NCBI GenBank assembly: GCA_964452105.1 | Contig: CAYVLI010000109.1 | Span: forward strand, 1 to 7,550 | From: CAYVLI01 sp964452105 [NCBI: uncultured Nitrospinota bacterium] | GTDB lineage: Bacteria; JAUXIQ01 | Direction: 5' to 3' | Length of the DNA: 7,550 nt | Shown: positions 1-4,840 of the stretch, piece after piece | Layout: each line of letters opens with the position of its first letter | Numbering within the stretch: the stretch's first letter is position 1 | Translations under genes and position numbers: made by a program | Notes under the pieces: model-generated | The model's input: only the letters and a program-made list of their open reading frames with translations | Databases searched by the model: none | What the model was told of the DNA's origin: nothing

Positions 1-59
1 CCAGGAACCCCACGGGCAAGGTCCTCAAGTGGAAGCTGCGGGAAGAGTTCGTGAAGTAG
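1..59 (+). CDS. C-terminal end of an acyl-CoA synthetase / AMP-dependent ligase (5' partial)
   Basis: The frame starting at base 3 reads RNPTGKVLKWKLREEFVK and stops at TAG 57-59. Seen: the P-T-G-K-V-L-K-x-x-L-R pattern. Known: this is the A10 core near the C-terminus of ANL-superfamily enzymes (acyl-CoA synthetases, AMP-dependent ligases). The lysine of the TGK step lies in the mobile C-terminal domain and is needed for adenylate formation from a carboxylate and ATP. Inferred: a cytoplasmic fatty-acid or other carboxylate CoA ligase; the substrate cannot be told from 18 residues. The rest of the gene lies left of the window. It converges on the next gene, with 285 bases between the stop codons. 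Confidence 0.85.
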   Translation, partial: RNPTGKVLKWKLREEFVK

Positions 60-344
60 CATTACATCGCCAACAAAACTAAAAAGAATTCCTTTAACTT
101 CAAAGACTGTTTGAAACTTGCTGTTACGGCAAGAAATCGTAGCTTTTAGCCCTATTTGACCGACCACAAAATGTTATGCCTCGCCTATTAATCTCAAAGG
201 AAATAGGTGTACCTTAGCAGTAATAATTACAAAGGGGAAAGCGGTGAAATCACTTTAGACGTTGTTATAGTCTCGGAGTATAAGCTAAAATACAGGGGAG
301 GTTTATTAGAAAGCACTTTAAGAGGGAAAGATTAGACTTTTCCC
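60..344. other. Convergent intergenic region, no gene seen
   Basis: This stretch lies between two genes that point at each other, and neither strand holds a convincing coding frame. A small hairpin at 117-133 (arms CTTGCTG and CGGCAAG, one G-U pair, loop TTA) is 58 bases after the ligase stop. It could mark the end of that transcript, but no T-run follows, so it is a weak candidate. A better hairpin at 322-346 is listed separately. The rest is AT-rich spacer in which nothing was recognised. Confidence 0.6.
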
Positions 345-346
345 TC
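322..346 (-). terminator. Hairpin at the stop codon of the TolB/TPR gene, possible terminator
   Basis: Arms GAGGGAAA (322-329) and TTTCCCTC (339-346) are perfectly complementary over 8 bp with a 9-base loop. On the minus strand the stem begins inside the TGA stop codon (345-347). Only a short T-poor tail follows, so it is not a textbook rho-independent terminator. It may act as a weak terminator or protect the 3' end. Confidence 0.4.
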
Positions 347-2321
347 ACATGAGGCCTGCGTTACGCAGGACTTTACGAAAGCGCTCAGGAACAGATTGAT
401 CTTTGTAAACCTTGGACATGCTTTTAAACAATTTCATAACATTTGGATCTTTTTCTAAGGTGATTTCCCATTCCTTCCGTGCTTCGTCATATCTGCCCAA
501 CTCGGCATAAGAGAGAGCCAATTGAGCATGGGGATAGCCTAAATTTGGTTTCCGCTTTATAAACGTCTTTGCTATCTCTATTGCTTCTTCATGGCGTCCC
601 GTCAATTGATAAGCCTGGATTAAAGTGCCTAAATGAATATCGGGAAGATAGGGACTGAGACGCATGGCCTTCTTCATCAGATTAATTGCTTCCTCCGGCT
701 CTCCTGAAAAGTTCTTAATCGATGCTAAGATGGCTGCATCGTCGGCGCCATTGGGGTTTAACGCCACTGCTTTTTCCCCCTCGGCGATGGCCTTATCATG
801 CTGCCCCATCATCAGATACATTAGTCCAAGCAAGGTGTGGGTTCCAGAGTAAGAGTCATCCATTTCAGCTGCATTATACGCCATTTCGAAAGCCATTTTA
901 TAAGACTTAGACGGGGACTCACTCCATCCAAACCTGGCATCATTTTTGTGGGTATATCCCAAACCGACGTATGCCGCCGCGAATTGGGGATCTATTTCAA
1001 CGGCTTTATTGAACATCCGCTGGGCATTAATATTACCTTCCTTTGTATGGAGCCTGACGCCTTCTACGCCTTTATAGTAATTTGCCCAGGCCTCAAGGCT
1101 ATCTGTTCCTCTGGCCTGTACTCGCGCTTGCTCCCCTTCCGTCAGCTTGACCTGCAACTCAACTACAATCTTTTTTGTGATTTCATCCTGTAATGTAAAA
1201 ATGTCCTTCAACTCCCGGTCGTAGCGCTCCGCCCACAGGTGGCGCCCGGTGAGTGTATCCACTAATTGCGCTGTGATGCGCACTCTTCTGTCGGACTTCT
1301 GGACGCTGCCCTCTAAAACGTAACGCACTCCAAGTTCTTCCGCCACCTGGTGGATCTTGACAGGTTTCCCCTTGTAAGTGAATGTCGAGTTGCGGGCTAT
1401 GACGAAAAGGTTGGGCAACTTGGATAGTGTGGTGATGATATCCTCAGTGATTCCGTCGCTGAAATAGTCCTGCTCGGGATCTCCGCTCATGTTGGTAAAA
1501 GGGAGTACGGCAATGGATGGCTTTTCAGGCAGTGGGAACGCCATCCTCTTTTCAGAAACGACCTCCAATGTAGGCGAGATTGGCAGGAGGTGGAAGTTCC
1601 AGATAATCGCTGCTGCAACCACCACAGCTACTATTGTCAGAGCCAGAACCACCCCTTGCCTGTACCTGGGTTCATGCCCTTTTTCACTACTAACCGCCGG
1701 CTCTTCTGTATCTACCTGGGTAATAACTTGTTCCATGTCCACTTTAGTTGATTTCTTAAGAATCTTTAAAAAGCCATCCCATCCATTTTCGTCTGATGGA
1801 TTTGTTTCATCCTCGAACACGATAAGGACGTCGTCCAAGGTCACTCCTAATTTATCGATCGAAAAACGGAGCCTGACTTGCTCCAGACTACCCTTGTAAT
1901 CGAAGAGGTTTGCCCAGGCATCTTTTTCCTCTTCAGTAAATTGATATGTTTTCCCGACGGCGTCATCGTATTCTTTTTTCTTTCCAAGCACCTTGAAAAG
2001 AGGGCCATGCTCAAGGTCAGGCAAAGCATCTTTCCATTTCATGTATATCCTCGGCAACAATCTCTCTCTGTCGGACGACCCCGCCCCACCTCCAACCGTT
2101 TCGTTAAGCAGAACGAGCTTGTCGTAATGTTTCTCAAGGGGGATGGACGTGATATTCCCTGATTTTTTCATTTCATGGAGAACGAGCGCAATTACCGCAA
2201 GGTAAAACCTTCTTGATTCTGAATCGAAATGCAGACTCAGCCTGAGTTTGTCTTTGACGTTGATGTGCAGCTTGGATTGGGCCAGGTCGATTTTGATGAG
2301 GGCGTTGTCTTTTCCTACCAT
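345..2321 (-). CDS. One-pass membrane protein: unknown N-terminal domain, TolB-N/FlgO-like domain, TPR repeats
   Basis: Protein of 658 residues. The ATG at 2319-2321 is preceded by GAGGG with a 7-base spacer, which supports this start. Residues 1-221 form a soluble, charged domain that I do not recognise. There is no signal peptide; a basic stretch (EPRYRQG) is followed by one membrane helix at about 223-242, so the N-terminus should be cytoplasmic and the rest periplasmic. Residues 267-400 carry KPSIAVLPF, SDGITEDI and LEGSV, the hallmarks of the TolB-N/FlgO-like domain found behind cyclase or CadC-type winged-helix domains. Residues about 409-628 form roughly six TPR units with the usual G-Y-A-P spacing (for example LALSYAELGRYDEARKEW). 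Known: these C-terminal modules are common in bacterial signalling proteins and are thought to mediate protein contacts. Inferred: an envelope-spanning sensor or scaffold. No cyclase catalytic residues and no obvious winged-helix DNA-binding motif were seen at the N-terminus, so calling it a cyclase or transcription factor would be unsafe. It is divergent from the beta-helix gene. Confidence 0.85.
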   Translation of the reverse strand: MVGKDNALIKIDLAQSKLHINVKDKLRLSLHFDSESRRFYLAVIALVLHEMKKSGNITSIPLEKHYDKLVLLNETVGGGAGSSDRERLLPRIYMKWKDALPDLEHGPLFKVLGKKKEYDDAVGKTYQFTEEEKDAWANLFDYKGSLEQVRLRFSIDKLGVTLDDVLIVFEDETNPSDENGWDGFLKILKKSTKVDMEQVITQVDTEEPAVSSEKGHEPRYRQGVVLALTIVAVVVAAAIIWNFHLLPISPTLEVVSEKRMAFPLPEKPSIAVLPFTNMSGDPEQDYFSDGITEDIITTLSKLPNLFVIARNSTFTYKGKPVKIHQVAEELGVRYVLEGSVQKSDRRVRITAQLVDTLTGRHLWAERYDRELKDIFTLQDEITKKIVVELQVKLTEGEQARVQARGTDSLEAWANYYKGVEGVRLHTKEGNINAQRMFNKAVEIDPQFAAAYVGLGYTHKNDARFGWSESPSKSYKMAFEMAYNAAEMDDSYSGTHTLLGLMYLMMGQHDKAIAEGEKAVALNPNGADDAAILASIKNFSGEPEEAINLMKKAMRLSPYLPDIHLGTLIQAYQLTGRHEEAIEIAKTFIKRKPNLGYPHAQLALSYAELGRYDEARKEWEITLEKDPNVMKLFKSMSKVYKDQSVPERFRKVLRNAGLM

Positions 2322-2399
2322 TTTTTATCCCTCAAAGGATTCAAGATAGGAGGATTTGATTTATGTCTTAGCTAAAACGGCAAACTTGAAAAAAGTTTA

Positions 2400-2413
2400 A
2401 CGGTTTAAACCGT
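2400..2413. promoter_or_regulatory. 14-bp perfect palindrome, possible operator
   Basis: ACGGTTTAAACCGT equals its own reverse complement. It lies 79 bases upstream of the TolB/TPR start and 244 bases upstream of the beta-helix ATG. A partial copy of its half, GTTTAACG, directly precedes it (2395-2402). A symmetric site between divergent genes is what a dimeric regulator would bind, but no regulator is known here and it may be chance. Confidence 0.3.
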
Positions 2414-2577
2414 ATAGCATCGGTCCTCGGGATAATATTAATTCACTATTCAGAGAATTTTAGCAGAAACCATGAAAATGTAAACTGTTTTTCAGAAATC
2501 TAAAACCATTTTTGAGCTGGGATGAGCATCAGGCTAAGCTTTTGGATAACTCACAAAATTTCATAAGTGCAGGGGGG

Positions 2578-2588
2578 AAGGAGGTGAT
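2578..2588 (+). promoter_or_regulatory. Full-length Shine-Dalgarno sequence AAGGAGGTGAT
   Basis: All 11 bases are complementary to the conserved 3' end of bacterial 16S rRNA. It is 17 bases upstream of the mini-ORF ATG at 2606 and about 70 bases upstream of the beta-helix ATG, too far to serve the latter directly. An in-frame ATT at 2591, six bases after GGAGG, would be at ideal spacing if that rare start were used. GGTGAT (2583-2588) can pair with GTTACC (2600-2605), which would partly hide the site. Confidence 0.5.
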
Positions 2589-2605
2589 AAATTTTCGAGG
2601 TTACC

Positions 2606-2647
2606 ATGAGAAAGCCAGTTGTAATTTCAAAGTTTGAAACAATATGA
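2606..2647 (+). CDS. Possible 13-residue leader peptide ahead of the beta-helix gene
   Basis: ATG at 2606 opens a frame reading MRKPVVISKFETI, ending at TGA 2645-2647. CGAGG (2596-2600) lies five bases upstream as a local ribosome site, and the perfect Shine-Dalgarno at 2578-2588 is slightly further up. Its TGA overlaps the GAGGGG ribosome site of the beta-helix gene, whose ATG starts 11 bases after the TGA, an arrangement suited to translational coupling. An ATT at 2591 in the same frame would make it 18 residues. There is no run of a single amino acid as in classical attenuators. The peptide is too short to judge from composition, so it may not be real. Confidence 0.3.
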   Translation: MRKPVVISKFETI

Positions 2648-2657
2648 GGGGATAATC

Positions 2658-3770
2658 ATGAAGAGGTTAATAGTTTTAGCAGTAATGATGGTTATGGTTA
2701 CTATCATGGCGTTTGGAGGTGAGCAGGCATTAGCAAAAGCACCGATAGTCGTGGATGATGATGGAGTGGAATGTCCTGAAGCCACGTACTCGAGTATTCA
2801 GGATGCCGTGAATGATGCAGCCCCTGGCGACAAGATAAAGGTCTGCGCGGGCGTGTATTACGAGTCTGTGGTCATTCAACCTGTTCACAGTGGCATCGAA
2901 TTAAAAGCTGAATCTGGGGCAATTATCGATGGATCGCAAGGTCCAGCTATTTTTGATATTGATGCCGGCATAAGGTTGATGACGGGAGTAACCGATGTGA
3001 CAATCAAATACTTCGAGATTCGCAATTTCATCAACGCCTTCTACGGTGCAGGAATAAACGCCTGGAACTGCGGCACAAGCAACATTGAGGTGGTAGGTAA
3101 CTACGTGCATGATAATCGCTGGGCCGGTATTTTAGCCGGCAACTATAGAGGAGTGCTTCACTACGATTGGAAAGTCAAGGACAATAGGGTAGAGAACAAC
3201 GGCGCTTATGGCATAGGGTTGCTTAACGTTGAAAATGGAGAAATCAAAAACAATGTAGTGACTGGCCCAGGCGGCGGCACCGGGGTTCTCTACACTGTTG
3301 GAATATTAGTTGAGGCCTATAACTTTGATCAGGGGAGAATCTGCAAGGACCTTCAGCCTGATGTCGTAATTAACAGTGGGAATGTAATCAGCGACAATCT
3401 GGTTACTGATTATGAGAAAGGTCCATGGGGTGGATGGGGCATATTAGTGGCAGCCCCCTCAGGACCTGGTCTCAATGCTGCGCTAACCGGGACACGAGTA
3501 TCAAATAATGAAGTTTCTGACAACGGGGGCTACGGAATCATGATCAGCCGCCCAGGAGTTACCCATAGTCGCATTAGCGACAATAATGTCCATAATAATG
3601 GCGCTGGTGGCATTTGGCTTTTCCTGGGTACCCGAGACAACAAGGTGACCGATAACATTTCTACCGGGAATTCGGTCTTGGATTTATTCCATGATACCTC
3701 AAGCACTCCCAACTTCTGGGATGACAACACCTGCGGCACCAAATCGGGTGCTGATATCCCCGATTGCTGA
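2658..3770 (+). CDS. Secreted right-handed parallel beta-helix protein (PbH1 / NosD-like repeats)
   Basis: 370 residues from the ATG at 2658. This start is preferred over the in-frame TTG at 2634 because GAGGGGA (2646-2652) sits five bases upstream and the protein then opens directly with a signal peptide: MKR, a hydrophobic core at residues 4-19, and a likely cut after ALA or AKA near residue 26-28. Residues 44-72 (YSSIQDAVNDAAPGDKIKVC, then a G-x-Y-x-E-x-V strand) are the typical opening turn of pectin-lyase-fold proteins. From about residue 112 to 345 there are repeated N/D-rich coils such as VVGNYVHDNRWAGI, VSNNEVSDNGGYGI and ISDNNVHNNGAGGI, matching PbH1 repeats. The C-terminal cap (NFWDDNTCGT...PDC) holds two of six cysteines and may be disulfide-bonded. 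Known: the fold is used by polysaccharide lyases, glycosidases, epimerases and surface proteins. No catalytic set was recognised, so enzyme activity is not claimed. Probably periplasmic or extracellular, and likely the first full-length gene of a two-gene transcript. Confidence 0.88.
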   Translation: MKRLIVLAVMMVMVTIMAFGGEQALAKAPIVVDDDGVECPEATYSSIQDAVNDAAPGDKIKVCAGVYYESVVIQPVHSGIELKAESGAIIDGSQGPAIFDIDAGIRLMTGVTDVTIKYFEIRNFINAFYGAGINAWNCGTSNIEVVGNYVHDNRWAGILAGNYRGVLHYDWKVKDNRVENNGAYGIGLLNVENGEIKNNVVTGPGGGTGVLYTVGILVEAYNFDQGRICKDLQPDVVINSGNVISDNLVTDYEKGPWGGWGILVAAPSGPGLNAALTGTRVSNNEVSDNGGYGIMISRPGVTHSRISDNNVHNNGAGGIWLFLGTRDNKVTDNISTGNSVLDLFHDTSSTPNFWDDNTCGTKSGADIPDC

Positions 3771-3792
3771 AACAGCATAAAGAGTGATGGGA

Positions 3793-3818
3793 TTTTAGAC
3801 TAACCTTCTATTCTAAAA
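3793..3818 (+). other. AT-rich hairpin just upstream of the small secreted gene
   Basis: TTTTAGA (3793-3799) and TCTAAAA (3812-3818) are perfectly complementary, with a 12-base loop. The downstream arm abuts the AAGGAGG ribosome site at 3819-3825. The stem has only one G-C pair and no T-run follows, so it is unlikely to be a terminator. It could influence ribosome access or be chance in AT-rich DNA. Confidence 0.25.
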
Positions 3819-3831
3819 AAGGAGGATCGTC

Positions 3832-4296
3832 ATGCCTCGGCCTTTGTTTGCCTCCCTTACAATGCCGCAACTGCTTCTCATCGCTCTCTCTGTGGTAGCT
3901 CTGTTTATGAGTACCATTGTGGATGCGGGAGAGTTGAAACCTGGAACACCCTACATCATAACGCTCTCAAATGGGGAAGTCGTATATGACTTGAACGGAG
4001 AATGAGATGCGAAACTTGATCGTGGCGATGCCGGGGAGTATGTAGATGTCGTGAGAATCACGCAAAACGGCAGTAGCTTTGTGGCTACAAGTCTGAACGG
4101 TTTTGTTTTAGCAAAAGGGACAGAAGTATTTAAGGGAGAGTTAAAACAGGGTGGGTTTAAAAGTGTTTATTCTTTTACAAATGGGAATTGGGTTTATAGT
4201 CTTGGAAGTATAACTAAAGATGGCAATGAAATACAAATGAGATCAGAGCCTAATGATTGGGGGATAGTACTCACTTCGACACTACGAAGAAAATAA
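3832..4296 (+). pseudogene. Small secreted beta-rich protein gene interrupted by an in-frame TGA
   Basis: One continuous frame runs from ATG 3832 to TAA 4294-4296 (154 codons plus stop), broken only by TGA at 4003-4005 (codon 58). The start has an excellent ribosome site, AAGGAGG at 3819-3825, six bases upstream. Residues 1-32 look like a signal peptide (hydrophobic core LLLIALSVVALFM, likely cut after VDA). Before the TGA the frame reads GELKPGTPYIITLSNGEVVY then DLNGE; after it comes DAKLDRGDAGEYVDVVRITQ and a series of short strand-like segments with aromatic residues, ending LTSTLRRK. Both halves look coding and belong together. I recognise no family. Most likely a recent nonsense mutation (TGG, CGA or GGA to TGA) or a sequencing error. 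Selenocysteine is possible but weakly supported: a 4-bp stem with GTGG in its loop region lies 17-20 bases after the TGA, but there is no UxxC-type motif. Without readthrough only a 57-residue product is made. The GTG at 4051 lacks a ribosome site, so independent restart is unlikely. It lies 61 bases after the beta-helix gene and is probably cotranscribed with it. Confidence 0.6.
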
Positions 4297-4840
4297 GTGG
4301 GAGATACCATCCAACCTCTGTCTTGAAATTGGTGGAAAGAAGGCCGTCCGCTCGGTTATAATGTGTGAGGCAGTGGACCTCAGCTATCAAACCAGTGTTC
4401 AGATTCCTTTCGACAATGGGGGTTTTTAACCTTAGCGTAGCACCAAGTAGGGTTTTCTTCTATTTTTCTGGTGGCGCTAGAGATGCATCGATAATTTCCA
4501 AAGCGGAATCATTTCCGACATTCTTTGATTTCGTGGTACCCCCACATCTTGTGGTCTCAGTTTTCCGCTTTCCGCCAAAACTTATAATAGCTGCTATCTA
4601 TCTTCAGGATAGATCGGCCGCCTGATGGTTTCGATAACATCCACGGGATTCGGGTTGATCACCCCACTGCAAGCATGTAGGGCTGTATTGCAATACGCCT
4701 TTATATTCCGTACCGACGGCTCTCTGCACCCACCAGTGCTCTGAATCATCTTCCAGCCCACAGCCGAACGGGTATCCAAACGCCCCCACATTTTTTACTT
4801 TTCATTAAGGTGCTATCGTAAAAGGTCTGAACGACTACGA
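4297..4840. other. 544-base region without a convincing gene
   Basis: Open frames of up to 86 codons exist on both strands but lack ribosome sites and recognisable protein features. One minus-strand frame from a GTG at 4789 to 4604 (61 codons, with WW, four Cys and many aromatic residues) could be a gene remnant. Structures seen: a 9-bp inverted repeat (4500-4508 with 4563-4571, listed separately), a hairpin ATCTATC/GATAGAT with a five-base loop (4596-4614), and a 12-bp palindrome GTATTGCAATAC (4685-4696). No T-rich terminator was found just beyond the RND stop. The region may hold decayed genes between two operons that converge on it. Confidence 0.5.
4500..4571. repeat. 9-bp inverted repeat enclosing smaller hairpins
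   Basis: AAAGCGGAA (4500-4508) is perfectly complementary to TTCCGCTTT (4563-4571). The 54 bases between them contain a short hairpin, CCACA-TCT-TGTGG (4542-4554), and a competing pairing CGGAA-TCAT-TTCCG (4504-4517). The arrangement would allow a folded transcript on either strand. It could mark a transcript end, a small RNA, or be coincidence; no known RNA family was recognised. Confidence 0.3.

Larger units (their letters stand above)
2322..2657. promoter_or_regulatory. Divergent intergenic region shared by the TolB/TPR gene and the beta-helix gene
   Basis: These 336 bases must carry promoters for both flanking genes, because they are transcribed away from each other. The region is clearly AT-rich. 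No strong sigma-70 pair stands out: the best plus-strand match is TTGAGC, 17 bases, then TAAGCT around 2514-2542, which is poor. It contains a 14-bp palindrome (2400-2413), a perfect anti-Shine-Dalgarno match (2578-2588) and a mini-ORF (2606-2647), each listed separately. No known riboswitch family was recognised. Confidence 0.55.

Noticed and set aside
664-2162. Plus-strand frames opposite the TolB/TPR gene
   Set aside because: Antisense shadows; the minus-strand frame has clear family motifs over its whole length.
2348-2400. AGGAGG on the plus strand followed by TTG or ATG and very short frames
   Set aside because: The ATG at 2363 stops after two codons and the TTG at 2356 is only 2-3 bases from the Shine-Dalgarno, too close for initiation. 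More likely chance inside the upstream region.
2440-2600. Riboswitch such as a c-di-GMP aptamer ahead of the beta-helix gene
   Set aside because: No conserved aptamer core was recognised by eye and the region is mostly AT-rich with little stable pairing.
2634-2657. TTG at 2634 as start of the beta-helix protein
   Set aside because: The ATG at 2658 has a better ribosome site and begins directly with a normal signal peptide; the eight extra residues would spoil the signal's N-region.
4003-4005. TGA as a sense codon through an alternative genetic code
   Set aside because: TGA ends the beta-helix gene and the TolB/TPR gene at sensible C-termini, so the window uses TGA as a normal stop.
4365-4625. 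86-codon plus-strand frame from a GTG, rich in Phe and Ser
   Set aside because: No ribosome site, no recognisable motif, and a composition typical of the antisense of AT-rich DNA.
4382-4755. Imperfect direct repeat CCAGTGTTCAGATTC near 4382 and CCAGTGCTCTGAATC near 4732
   Set aside because: Short, needs a gap and mismatches, with no flanking mobile-element features; probably chance.
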